Source: Gordionus sp. m RMFG-2023
Taxonomy: Eukaryota; Nematomorpha; Gordioida; Chordodea; Parachordodidae
Assembly (NCBI RefSeq): GCF_954871325.1
Contig: NC_088776.1
Coordinates: 45,216,569 to 45,280,568 of the forward strand
Reading direction: 5' to 3'
Length of the DNA stretch: 64,000 nucleotides
Shown here: positions 32,558 to 45,339 of the stretch, in pieces
How positions within the stretch are numbered: the first letter of the stretch is position 1
Layout: every line of letters starts with the position of its first letter
Position numbers and translations under genes: made by a program
Notes under the pieces: generated by a model
Told to the model about the DNA's origin: nothing
What the model saw: only the letters and a program-made list of their open reading frames with translations
The model's database searches: none

Positions 32558-34546
32558 TGGTCACAACTTTTTTCAGCCGATAGAAATTCTTGATTTTTTC
32601 AAATTATTTATTTTAGTCTAAGTAGGAAATCATAAAAATCACCATTAATAGGAAATATGAACCGTTACATATCTGCAACGTTGACCATTAGCAGTATAAA
32701 AATAAGATAAAATTATATTGCAAAAAATCAACATACGATAGATAATTTCAAAATTTATTATATTTTATATTTATATAGATATAATTTTGTAATTTTTATA
32801 TTTTATAAATTTTTTAAAACAATCAATATATATTGTTATTTGACACATATGTATCTTGTTTGGCCATGACAAAACTTACAACGTCGCCTTTTGTTTTCGA
32901 TAATAGTTGTAACATAATGACCATAAGAATTTCAGGTTTTTCACTTATTGGAAAATTGATTAGGATTTCTACTTGTACCCAGAGAATTTTCAAGTCTATT
33001 TTCTCTTATAGTCCCAGTTGGGAAAAACTCAAGATGCCTCAAATGCGATAAAAGCCTTAGAGATGTAAAAAAAATTATTGAAGTAATAGAAATCAAAGAA
33101 GGTGCTTGGACAACTTTGAGTAAATTGTAACAACCGTACCTCTTAATCCAAGATTCTAAGTCATTGGGCTTTTATTTTTACCTTGATATATATTAAATGC
33201 AAATGTATATCCATCGGAAGAAACAAGAGTCCATGATTTATATCCAAATCGAATAGGTTTACCTGATAAAAATTTTAAAGGAATGTCTTCCTCGATGTAT
33301 CATTTGCTCATCTAAGCATAAATTATGTAAAAATATACCGAATTGTTGAAATTTTTTATTAAGTAAATTTAAATAAGGGCAGACTTTATAAAGATTATCC
33401 TCTTATATAGATTCTTTTTGATATAGCGAAATGTCTATTGTATCATTGAATTCCAATAAATCTTTTCGCCACTGATTCAGTTGTAATAAAATTTGGTCTA
33501 TTGTTTTAGTTGGAATAAATATATGATTGATCCACAAGCAGTGACTATATTTCTTGAACAAAAAATAATTCAAAGATTTCTATTGAAGATTTTCCGATCA
33601 AATCAAATTGAAGATTAGATAATAATTCCTTATCATTATCAGTAGGTCTAAATGTGTAAATTGGATCAATTTTTCTTAATTTTAAATTATTTAAAAAATA
33701 TAATTTGCTTTCTTGATTTGTAGATATTGGGGATTCTGAGACAATATCAATATCTGCTGGATTATGGATTTCGATCTCCCCTGCAGTATCTAGTGGAAGA
33801 TTAGGTGTGTCTAGATCGTTTTCATCTAAATCTTCTTCATCACTAAAGCGGAATTAGACGTATAACTACAATATCTGTTTCATCACCAGGCCTTCATTGA
33901 AAAGCATGGATAGGGTTCATCAACTGTTTGAAATTGTTTTGCCATAATAATATTCTAATATTAAAAATTTGGCAAATATAAGATGATAATAAATAATTTA
34001 CAAATTTTTATATTCAAATGGAAAAATATAATGAGAAAAACAATAAATTTATGAATTTTCTGGAATTTTTTTTATAAATAATAAAAATATTAAGAAGAAG
34101 AACAAAAATTTATAATAAAATATTATGCCAAATTTTTTTTTTATTATTATTTTTAGAAAAATTATTTTTTTGAATCCTTATGTGGTTAACGTTGCATAAA
34201 TGGTACAGTAAAAATGATTATAAATTCGAGAATAGATAGAATGATGGATCAAGATTAATTAGAATAGGTTAAGGCATCTACAAGAAATAAATTTATATCA
34301 ATTGCATTAAAAAAATAACTAATCTTTCAACGAGGGAGCCTAGAACTGACATTTTATAGTCCAAAATTATCGAACTTCATTGGCATCAAGCACACTCAAA
34401 AATAAATATTTTTTTAAAAATGTTATTTTTAATGTTATATTACAATTTTCGAGCTATAAGAATCAGGTGAAAGTATTTCAATTCAAAAAATTTATATGTG
34501 AAAAATCAATAAATAACAACTATTGCAGATATGGTACGTTGACCAT
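32558..34546. mobile_element. piggyBac-family element, broken, ends tentative
   Basis: The transposase relic at 32823-33946 is flanked by inverted motifs: TTAA then TGGTCACAAC at 32554-32567, and GTTGACCA then TTAG at about 34537-34550. TTAA is the piggyBac target. Extra copies of the motif (AACGTTGACCATTAGCAG near 32680; GATATGGTACGTTGACCA near 34535) are subterminal. The right TTAA has decayed to TTAG if these are the true ends. The ends are inference, while the family is firm from the protein. Confidence 0.5.
32823..33946 (-). pseudogene. piggyBac transposase (PGBD-like)
   Basis: Reads on minus from MAKQFQTVDEP at 33946. Recognisable blocks in family order: acidic N-terminal region (DENDLDTPNLPLDTAGEIEI), FDLIGKSSIEIFELFFVQ, TKTIDQILLQLNQWRKDLLE, DNLYKVCPYLNLLNKKFQQF, LCLDEQM (a catalytic Asp), FIRGKPIRFGYKSWTLVSSD then YTFAFNIYQGK, FTSLRLLSHL, and TGTIRENRLENSLG. 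These belong to the DDE_Tnp_1_7 domain. Several frameshifts and stops (for example after FSMKAW near 33880, and near 33415 and 33150) separate them. The C-terminal Cys-rich finger is not found before the stop near 32823. It is an old, dead copy. Confidence 0.75.
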
Positions 34547-35014
34547 TAGTAGGTTAAGGCCATGTAATAGTCTCAAGACTGAACATAAGTGCAGAAACCT
34601 TTTTAATCGGCTCGGGCTTAAATCTATAGTAAAATTGGACCGGACTCGTGTTCAAAGCCTTTAATTGAAAATGATGTGAATATAAAATGATAATTAATAT
34701 TACTATGGAATTAGAACAAAGCAAAATTAATATTTTTCAATTAAAATTTTGGGCATTGTTTATTAAAGGATATATTCGAATTAACCTTGTAAGGTTTATT
34801 AATCGTTTATTTTAATTTTTATGATAACTCATCCAAATTTACCCGTATAGGGCAATTTCACTTCTAATCCCCCTTTTCTAATTTCTTTAAATGGGAATGT
34901 CTTTAATGAGACCCATTATTTTCCTATCTTTATCCGCCACATTCATCCATATCGTTTCCTGTCTATGATAGAGAATCTTATTCTCTCTATTTCCAAAACA
35001 GTTAATCTCTTCAC
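34547..35014. other. Spacer, nothing recognised
   Basis: AT-rich with no gene. The 94-codon frame starting at 34380 overlaps the piggyBac right end and shows no domain. Confidence 0.35.
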
Positions 35015-36680
35015 CAGAGTTGTTAAACGCTACTTTTAAAAGTAGCGCGCTATCGCTATTTGTCAAAAAAGTAGCTTTAGCTACTTTTTATAACAAAAAT
35101 TTACAAACAAATTTTTTATTTTTTGCTTATAATGTTATTGTATAGTAAATATATAAAAATCAACATTTATAAATATTAAAATATAGTTAGATTATAAAAA
35201 AGTAATAAAAATAAATATTTATGGTAATTTGTTGCATTTTAATAATAAAATCATTTCAATATTATCATCCCCAAGTCTAGAGCGACGATCAGAAAGTATA
35301 AGTTTTATCTTACTAAATAATCTCTCGACACTAGCACTTGAGGGTAAGGGCGTATTTAATCTTATATACATATTATTAATATAAGATAGATTATCAATAA
35401 TTTTATTGCAAGTACATCGTATGTCTGGCATCCTATTATCATTTTGAGGGCTAATGCCACAGATCTTCCTTTTAAAGTCCTAGAGTCTAGCCAATGGCCT
35501 GTGATTCCCAAATAAGCTCAAAAATATTTAATCAGATCAATTTATAAATATAAATAAGTTTTTACCTTCTGTTATGTGTTTAACTATCTCCCTGCTACAT
35601 ATATATGATATCTCTGATAACTCTACTATTAGAGCATCTTTCATCATTTAAAAGTTATCTGCTATTTTATTCATTAGTGTATGGTGGCATAAAAATTTTG
35701 TACCAGAAGATAGTTTTAATCATCATGGCAAATGATGAATTATCAACCAACGACATCGGCTGAGTATAAATTATAAAATCAACAATAACTTTATCACCTA
35801 ATTTCTGAGAAATATTGTCATTTGCATTATTAATTAATTTGGTTTGAATTGAATTAGGCTTTTTGGATGTAGAGTCGCCTATACCAAAATTATTTAGATG
35901 TTTCTCCATTTCCTTAAAACTTATGAACAGTCTTATAAAATAAATATTATTATTTTATGTAAAAATGATAATTTACCTTTAGGTGTTTCTTGAGGTTATA
36001 GCTGGATTGATTTGAGGAAATATTTTTTTTTACATTTTAAACAAATAAATTTGAAGCCAGTTTTAGATTATATATATTTATTTAAAAAAAATTTCAAATC
36101 TAGGGAATGGGAAATTTGTATTATAGCTATTAAGAACATTTTCTTCCCTGGTATCTTCCATTTTTTAATATCATTGTCTGAATCACTTTCAACGATTTGG
36201 ATATCCATAGGCGTTGACATTTTAAATTATTAACACGTGATTTAGGTTTATAATACAAATGAAAATATAAATTACAAATTGAAAATATATTTCAATTTCA
36301 ATATTAAATAATAAATCATAAAAATTATAATTAATTATATTATATTTAAATTTTCATGTTTATACTTACCTTATTTTTTGAAAGAATCAGATTTTATAAT
36401 TTTTATACCTATTATTGACCAATACATGTGAAAAGTCTAATAATTAATTAATCGATTGTTTTAAGTTAAAAAAGATATCGAAATTGATTATTTGAATAAA
36501 ATAATGATTATATTTAGATTCTACATTTCTTTTATCAATTATCTCCTTCCATAATAAAGTTTTATTTTAAAATATAATTTTCAAAAAAAAAAGTAGCAGG
36601 GTAATAAATTAAATAATTACAAAAAAATTAGCCACTATTAGCTATAGCTACCAAAAAAGTTAGCGCGCTAAGTAGCGCAC
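35015..36680 (-). mobile_element. hAT element D, copy 2 (1.67 kb, right end lost)
   Basis: Starts CAGAGTTGTTAAACGC and continues through GTAGCTTTAGCTACTTTTTA without the Harbinger insertions of D1, so it is the reference for the empty site. Minus-strand coding relics: BED region near 36220-35980, LNNFGIGDSTSKKPNSIQTK and DKVIVDFI (about 35900-35760), and the dimerisation end LPSSASVERLFSKIKLILSD, then RRSRLGDDNIEMILLLKCN (35340-35219). Most of the catalytic core is deleted. The right inverted terminus is cut at AGTAGCGCAC, directly beside LINE L2. The left flank CTCTTCAC has no partner on the right, consistent with loss of that end. Confidence 0.8.
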
Positions 36681-36689
36681 CTAATCATA

Positions 36690-38420
36690 CCTGACTAATG
36701 AATGCCCAAATCATCTCGGTCTATTACTTCTCATGGCATACCTATTACTTCTAGTATTGCCTAAGTAAATTCTTCCCACTTTCACCAAATATATCTACTC
36801 AATATCCAATCCAATTTTATCAAAACCATAATCATATATAAGCCTTTCATACTTTTACAAATAATATTTTTTCTTTCTCCTGACCTTTTAACCCCATTTC
36901 CATCAGCAAACGTATTGCTACTTTTTTTTACCCTCTTGCTTTCATTTAAAAATTTTATCCGTCAAGTCAGTTTCACTATTTTTTATCAATTCGAGATCAC
37001 CAGCATATAAGAGCTTGAAAAATCCTTTAAGCATCTCTAACCATCACCTACTCTCCATTACTATAAATAATAATGGACTCGAGATAGATCTTTGGTATAG
37101 TCCTTAATTTACTTCAAGGCATTTACTATCTCCATCAGCGGTCCGGACTAAGAATTGTGACCCCCCCCCCCCTATATATCACCATCAATATAGATATTAA
37201 CCATTCATCTATCTGCACTAAACTTTCTCTCTAATTATCTTGTAGTGGCACCCAGAAGTAAGCCGAAATACATTTGACCGATTTTCAGTTGATTATTTAT
37301 GTTTCTCGAATATTAGAAAGTCATTGCGTGTTCTAGGAGCGTAATATTACCATTTACCTTTGTATTCTAGGATAGTCACATCCTAAGTATAGAACCTTCA
37401 GTAACAATCAAATTGCATAAATTAGTAATATATAACTAGGTCAGAAGCCTTTATTATTTCTGTTACTACCTTTTGTCGTATCTGCTACTTTTACTATTTA
37501 GCGTTATTTTAACTTCTTCTTTGCTGACTCTACAGTTAGGCCCTTCTACCATTATAACAACGCTATCCCTTTCATTCTCCTCATTAAGTAAAATTTCTAT
37601 TCTTCGAAACATTCTTTATTTCCTCACAATCGATCACCTTTTTTAGAAAATTTTTAAACATTTTATGCCTTATCTTGTTTTTTGCGATCTTTAACATTCC
37701 TCTTTCCTACCTTATTTTTCGCTGCTTTTGCAAATTCTGTCTTTTGATTTCTTTCATTTTCGTGATTAATTTCTTTGCATCCTTTATATGCCTCTTTCAC
37801 CAACATATATATATATGAAGAAATTCGAAGGAGGCAAACCGCCCTCTAAAATCTATGCTTACCCAAATGACATTATCATTGGCTTATCCACTAATAAAGG
37901 CGGCTAAATTTCTATGCAATATTAAATACTGAGTTTTTAATCTTAATGGCCTAAATAAGCTACTAGCTGCATTAAATGATTGGCAACTACTATTTAATAT
38001 AAACATTTTTATAGAAAATAATAAAATTATTATATATAATCAAAGATTTATTATAAGAAATAGTGGTTGAGGTATTTACAAAGGTAGAAATTATAGAAAT
38101 TACAAATTATATTGCAATTGTGATATGAGTTGCTTTTTTGTACTTTCACGATAGCTTTGGCTACAACATTCCACCAAGTCTCCTTATGCCTAGACAACCT
38201 TTTGCCCACCCACATCGCCAGATGCTTTCAACCAGGTTTTTTTTCCTGATACTACGGGAACCTCAGTCGCTCTCATGGCCAGTATCTTAGCAAATTTTTT
38301 CTAATTCTTCAAATCTTTAGCTATGGCACAAACCTCTTATTTTTCACATGCCTTTAACAATTAAATCTCCTATAAATAAACTTTTATACGATACATTTCT
38401 ATCCTTATCACTTTCACATT
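36690..38420 (-). mobile_element. LINE L2, RTE-like, 5'-truncated and degraded
   Basis: Minus-strand homologue of the part of L1 after the endonuclease, plus the 3' end missing from L1. In order from 38420: SLFIGDLIVKGM, FAKILAMRATEVPVVSGKKT, KRLSRHKETWWNVVAKA (L1 has RHKKTWWWNPEVAKA), LLNEENERDSVV...VEGPNC (L1: LLNEENEWDNN...VEGPGC), MYFGLLLGATTR, then LFKLLYAGDLEL, an altered form of the catalytic YADD region, and near 36715 a RPR-stop-FGHSLVR end (family form RLRWFGHVMRR). Many stops and frameshifts interrupt it. A run of 12 C lies at 37161-37172. The endonuclease is absent. Confidence 0.7.
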
Positions 38421-39943
38421 ATTTATAAATAACATAATACAAGATTTATTTTGATAAATTTGGGACTAAATTTTTTTGTTTGTTACAATATATTTTGAAA
38501 ATCGGTTACAAAGAAGCCTATTATTTCTTCATAAAAATAAGCTCCTAAACTAACCAAAGTTGCGTAGGAGCATCTGTGTAAGTTTGGGAAGACAAGGGGT
38601 GTATTGCAATTAAGCCTCCCTCACGAATTTTATTTTAAAAAGGGACCCGCCAATAAATTCTATATTTTTTCAAAAGTGTTAAACTTGAATCCCTTTATCT
38701 TTTTCATATTTTTTTTTCTAGCCATATAAAATAGAGAAGCGATAAGCTTTATTTTTCATTAATAACAATATATATGTAGCCGTTGTTTCTGCTATATTTA
38801 GAGCATAGAGTGAGGTTCGCCACAAAGTAATAGTGATATATCGCTCCATTTTTAACAGGTTTTGATCCTACTTTAAAAAAAACAAATCGAATTTTTAAGC
38901 AAATATCTAGCCTCGATCAAAAAGGATAGCTCAAACTTGAAAAAAAATATAAACTAGCCTAAGGCTTAACGTTTTTTTGACTGCTAGGATTTAGTTAATT
39001 TAACAAAACTACGGGCAAGAAATGGTCCAATTTTAACAAAATCTTTTATATAGGAGTTTGAAATTTTCAAATAGGTAGGTTGTTAGGAAAAATCAATTAA
39101 CTATAAAAGAAATAAAAAATTGGGATATTCTTTTATCAGATTTTTAGGCGTCCTTTTGCCATTTATTTATTGATCGACTGATATATAAAAAATAAATCAT
39201 TAGGGACATGTTAAAATAATAAAATATTATGTATGCAACGTTTACATGACAGAAAATTGGTAAACTTCCCTTCAAATTCCCCCCCCCCTACATTGCAGCA
39301 GCCTTTGGCCCAAATATTCACCCATCCTTTATACTCTAAAACCTCATGATATTAATTAAAATAATCTTTGAGCCACCATTAATAACCTCAAAACAGTTAT
39401 AATTAAAATTTCAGGTATGATTATTNNNNNNNNNNAAAAAATGACGGGGAATGAAATTTTTATTCATTTTTTATACGATAGATGTCATGCCAGGTCCAAG
39501 CTACAATATTAGGAAGCATATGATTATAAAAAAGTATATCAAGCCCAGCTGAACCCTTAATAATTTGTAAAAGATATTCCCATGTCAGGTGGATTTAACC
39601 TTTTAATAGTATATAAAGTAAATAAAGTGAATATATTAATCTAAGAAAGGGAATATTATTGTAAATTTCACCAATAATAAAAGGAAAACACCACATTGTT
39701 GTGAACAGACCTTAGACTATACTATTATATCTAAAAGGTTATCAATATATTATCTTTAAAAAGTTTCAATCAGACCTAAACAATAGATTTAGATTTTCAT
39801 TTCACATCAATAATTATTTATATTAAGGGATCCTCAACTTTCTAAATTTTTTATTTACTATGGAAATAATACAATCAGCCACAAATATTGTTACGAGTAT
39901 AGCTGAGCGGCTATATCTTTAAGAATAACTCTGAGATCAATAG
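38421..39943. other. AT-rich spacer with an assembly gap
   Basis: No gene is recognised. Ten N at 39426-39435 mark a scaffold gap of unknown true size. A run of 10 C lies at 39289-39298. Confidence 0.45.
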
Positions 39944-42787
39944 TTTACTAAATTAAACTATATATGACTTTATTGTTGCATTCACTAGAAAATATATCAT
40001 TCACATGATGATATTTTAATGCATGTTTCTGACGTTATTTGACTCCATACTTGCTACTGGCAGTTTAGATATGTATCATCCACTATGTTTTTTCCTGAAC
40101 GATATTCAATTTCAAAATCATATGCGGATATTTTCTATGTCCAGCGCGTTAATCTATAGGATATTTTTGGTAGTTCACGTTTATCACCAAATAATTTTCC
40201 TAAAGGTTTGTGATCTGTTTGCAATATAAATTTTGGTTCAAAAATGAAATTATGAAATTTTTCCATTCCAAAATGTGATCTCATTTTCTATTGGTGCATA
40301 ATTTTTCTCTGACTTCAATAATGTTCACGAAGCAAATGCGATAGGTCTGCTAAAACCCTTTTTAACTACATGAAGTAGCATAGCTGCAGAACCAGTGTTG
40401 GAGGCGTCACATTCCAATATAATTAGCAAGTTTGACGAATACGGAATTAAAAATTTATTTGTTGACAAAAGATGCTTTATTTTATCAAATACATTTTGTT
40501 CCCTGTCAGACCAACTCCAGGAACTTTTAATGCCTGTTAATTTATGCAATGGAGCGGTGATATCATGCAAATGTGGTAAAAATCTCTCATGATAATTCAC
40601 AAGTCCTAAAAACGATCGCAATTGGTGTATATTCTTAGGAATTGATATCCTTCGAATAGTGTATATTTTTTCTTTCGCTGGGTGAATGCCATTTTTATTT
40701 ATTACAAATTCTAAAAAAGAAATTGATTCTATTAAAATTCGTATTTTCGTTCATTTTGCCTTCACACCATCCTTTTTTATTTCATTAATACTTTTTCCAC
40801 ATTGTTTCAAATGTTCTACATCATTTTTGCTCTTATGATAATATCATCCAGGTATACTTCTGTCATTTGGCAGTTTAGTAATACATTATCCTTATATAGT
40901 TGGAAAATATTGGCGCACTAGAAAGGCCAAAAAGCATACATTGATATAGAAAATAACCAATATGGGTTGATATAGTTAGATATTCTCTGAGCTCTCTTTT
41001 ATTGGTAGCTGCAAATAGGCATCTTTTATATCTACGACAGTAAATTTCAACCCCATTGTAATTTGGTTAATAGATTATCCACAGTTGGTATTATATGGTA
41101 ATCATATAAGATAAATGGGTTTAATGTAACCTTAAAACGAGCACAAATTCTGATTTCTTCATTTGTTTTGCGCATGTTTACTGTTGGAGTAGCCAACGTA
41201 ATACGCATTTTTGTTGGATCAATTTTCTTCAATATTCCTGATTTAATATATCTATCGAGTTTCATTTCAATTGATTTTCGCCACGATGGACATGATTTTA
41301 GTCTTGCTGTCTCAACTCACATGTGTGCTAATATTTCCATATCATTCACTCGTCCTGGCTTATCATTGAAAACCCGGACAAATTCTGTCATCATGTCAGC
41401 AATTTGTTTATCAATTGAATATCTTTATTTGCGATACTGCGTATGGTAACTTGATGGAATAAACATATATTAAATGTCAGTATCCATGTTAGTCCACATA
41501 ATGGTATGTCATTTGAACGGGTAACACAAGTCGCACTTTTAAAATAGTTTCACCAAGGACGTCCATTGATTGCCGTAAATGACAATGGTTTTGTTGGTTT
41601 GGTATACCAATTTCATCCCAATATTGTTTTCCAATTACCAATATCTGTGCGCCCGTATCATAATCAAATTCAATCGGTATTCCGTTTATCCTCTGTTTCT
41701 ACCAATTTGGGAGATGTTATTAATTGAATTTAATGAAATATTGTCAATTTGATGCATAACATATAGCTTACGTCCCTTAAAGTATTTTGCATGCCCAACC
41801 TTTTGGCAATTGTAAGATTTCACCTTGATGCAAAACATTAGAATAAGGTGTGAATTCTTTCATATTGTGCACAGTCATTGTTCTTACCAAGGTCATTATT
41901 GTTCAATTTACTATTATCTCTGTACTTAAAATTATTAATATTATTAGTATTGTAATAATTAATATTTCCTATTTCTTTAATTTTATATGGGTAATTTTGA
42001 TTAAAATAATAATATCCTTGATTATTCTCCAACCTCTTCGGTTTATTGACTTTTTTTACTATCATATTTGTAACTTCATTCTCAGCTCTTTCCATTGCCA
42101 AAGCCATATTTAAAACTTGTTGAAAGCTCATCCTTTCTCCTAGGTCATTTATTCTATCTGGAAATCTGGCGCGAATATCTTTCTTCAATGCAGCCATTTT
42201 GATTCAAGCCATCATCTAATCCATCAATCTCCAATCAAGGTCAGATTCGAATTTACACTCTTGTGCCAATCTTTTAAGCCGACCTGACTCAGCAACTGCT
42301 TCACCTTCCTCTCTTTCTATTTGAATCAACTTAATTCTCGAGCTGAAAATAAGTTATCCACTTTAACTATCTCCTCATAATTAAGTTCCTACTTTTGGAT
42401 TTTTAAATGACCTCATCTCTGCCAAATTACTAATACCCATGTATGCAAATAATATTTTTTTATTGGTTTCTTTATTTTTAATATCCCACTTATTTCCAAC
42501 ACATCATCTATATATTCAATATAATCTTGAAGATTGTTTTATTTATCAAAATTATCAAATTTTAAAATTGTCATTTACTTGCTATCATTATTCGTTTCAC
42601 TTAACATATTTATTTCACCACTTTTATTAATTTAAATGTTTGATTCATCACTTTTACCAATTACAGTAGTTAGTTTATCTTCTTTATCAATAATAAGAAT
42701 TTGCCCTTCGCAATTTACTAAACTATATATGACTTTATTGTTGCATTCAATAGAAAATATATAAATGTCAATCACATGATGATATAA
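39944..42787 (-). mobile_element. Ty3/gypsy retrotransposon relic
   Basis: Fossil LTR element on the minus strand. Parts: a gag-like region with an Asn-rich tail at about 41840-42200, a protease-like zone near 41500-41800, reverse transcriptase and the start of RNase H at about 40325-41265 (motifs FLGLVNYHERFLPHLHDI and IILECDASNTGSAAML). No integrase is seen. Remnants of the terminal repeats survive as a direct repeat of about 73 bp at 39944-40018 and 42714-42787 (shared core ACTATATATGACTTTATTGT). It is broken, with at least four breaks, and looks old because the terminal repeats are largely gone. Confidence 0.75.
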
Positions 42788-43689
42788 TCCAAATAGAATT
42801 TAATATAAAATGTATGAACTATAATAATATCTTATATAGCATTTATCACAAATAGTTTTCGGCTAATCAGTTTAGCCGATTTTTTAAGTCGGTTAAAAAT
42901 TAGCTTAAACTGCTAAAAATATAATAATTACCCAAAAATAGTTACGAGACAACTATATAAATATATTTGAAATCAAAGAGGGCCTGGTTTTTGCATTTTT
43001 AAAATCTCATAAATTTAAATATTAATATTTGTTGATGTATGAAAATGAAAAAATTTTTCAACATTTTTAAATTTAGTTAATAATCTTATTTTTATAAATA
43101 AACTAAATCAATTCGAATTAGATGTTGGCTGTAATTCCTCTTCAATCGTGCCATGTGTGCTGTAATTTTTATAATAATATTGTAAGAAACAATATGCTGA
43201 AGATATAATAAGATACATTATGGGAGGGATATCAGAAATCAGATAGTGGATTTTAAAAAATGATCCAAAATTTAATAGTGTCAAAACCTTTTAATTGCAT
43301 ATCGCTTAAATGCAAACCCTTTTAAATGCAAAAAACCCAGCGATTTTAATAAAAATTACTATGGTATAATGTTAAATTACATTTATAATTGCGAATCAGT
43401 TAATTGTGAAATATCGGATAATTGCGAAATTTTTCAGGCCCAATTTATATTACAATAACATCGAATAAGTGAATAAATAAAAAAAATTTATCGAAAAAAA
43501 ATATTCGTGATTTTTTTACATGAAACTGCTTGCTTTAATTTTTTTTAATTCAAAAATGGTAATTTCATTATATATTATCATGTTAAAATTATTTTAGAAT
43601 AAAACATCATTTCAAACGTTAACTCTCAATTAAGGGGGGGGGGGATTATTAAACACTACTTCAAAAACACGATGATTTTGGTTGCTCTA
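42788..43689. other. AT-rich spacer with an 11-G run
   Basis: Nothing recognised. An 11-G run lies at 43634-43644, just before the satellite relic. Confidence 0.35.
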
Positions 43690-44080
43690 AATAATCTGTA
43701 ACATGTTTACGATCTATATTTTTGCCCATTTGTGTCAAAAAAATTCAGAAAACTTTAAAAATAACGATTATGACAATTGTCCCTTTTCTATGCTACATCT
43801 TCATGAAATTTTAATTTAACATGTTTACCACCTATATTTTTATCCATTTGCGTCAAAAATATTCAAAAGACTTTAAAAATAATGATTATGACAATTGTCT
43901 TATCTAGGGGTCATCTTCCCTGAAGTTTTTCTAAACATGTTAACACTACTTAGCCCATTTACGTCACAAAAATATAAAAACTTAAAAAATAACGATTATA
44001 ACAATTGTAACTTTTATATGAAATTATAATTTAACATGTTAAAAATACATATTTTTGATTATTAACGTGAAAAAAAATCT
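43690..44080. repeat. Free-standing diverged array of the G satellite
   Basis: Three to four units of about 100-115 bp with the same order of blocks as the 119-bp satellite in G: ACATGTTTA, ATATTTTT, TCAAAAA, AACGATTATGACAATTGTC, CTATGCTACATCTTC, TGAAATTTTAATTTAACATG. Units differ strongly from each other and from G. No G-type terminus is visible next to them, so this is either a relic of an older G-like element or an independent satellite locus. Confidence 0.75.
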
Positions 44081-44998
44081 AATATGTTTAGAAATACCTA
44101 TAAAATTTTAAAAAGGGAGTAATTTATTTCAAAAGGGGAATCAGTGGTTTTTTTTTCGGTTTATATTCTCTTAATTTAACTTGGGTAGTTTGTTCTACGA
44201 ATGACAATATATTTATATTTTACCTTTATTCTAATTAACCTTTATTTTTTTATTTTTATTACTTGGCAAACACAATTCCAAAAATTTTACAAGAAATAAA
44301 TTTTGAAGAAAAAATAATAATCAATTTTTATTTTCACACAATATATATCAACATTGAATGATTGGTAAATAATATAAACAAGAATAATCTAAAAATTAAT
44401 ATAACTTATTTTTTCGCGATAATATTTCAACTAAAAAACAATAAATAAATAAAACTTACTTAATCGATAAAAATAAATATAAGAAAATACCCAATATTCG
44501 GTTGCTGCCACTCTCGGGGGGTATATTTTTATTTTATTATGTTATTTAAAAAAAAAATTAATATGTCATTTTTGTTCGGAAGTGACGCTCTCAATTTTAT
44601 TAAAACCATAGGAAAAAAAATGAGGCAGATCTCAGGGGACCCCAATGAATGATTTTACCTTTGCCTAATTTTTTAAGCATTCACTCTTCTCTAGGGTGAT
44701 ATATACCATTTTTTTAAAAAGTTTTTTTCCTCAGTTCTTTTTTATATTTTTTTTTTTAATTCATTTTTAATATATGCTTATTGTTTTTTTATATATATTT
44801 ATTTAATTATAATTTGTAAAAAAATAATTTGGGAAAATTTGTTTTTTAAATAAAGTATTCACCAGAAAAAAAGAAGAAGATATTTTAAAATAATTACTTT
44901 TTTTGGTGATAATACTATAATTAATGGAAGATTCCATAAATAAAAAAAAATTTAGCAACTTTAGGAAAATTACTTTTTTTTAGTGATAATACTATAAT
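44081..44998. other. AT-rich spacer
   Basis: No gene. A phrase 'gtgataatactataatta' occurs twice (about 44910 and 44980), the second abutting hAT F1. Confidence 0.35.
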
Positions 44999-45339
44999 TA
45001 GACCTGTGCGTCAACGAAACTATCGGCGGCCGGCGCAATTTTCAAAAAATATAATAGATGACAGGTGGCGTGCCGATTTTTAGCCGCCGTCAATAAAATC
45101 GGTGAAATCGGTGCAGTTATAAATTTTTATAACATAAATTTTTATAACATAATTTTTTAAATTGATTATTAATTTTTAATAAAAACAAATAAATATACAC
45201 TATTCTACAGATATATCGGCATATTTTTTAATATTCATTTAACAGAAAACTTATTATATCCAAAATCGATTTCGTAATTTAATTATGATTAAAAATTATT
45301 TTATTTTAATTTTCGGGACATAATGATGATTTCCTTGAA

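Noticed and set aside
39426-39435. Ten N as a biological feature
   Set aside because: It is a placeholder for an assembly gap. No inference is drawn across it.
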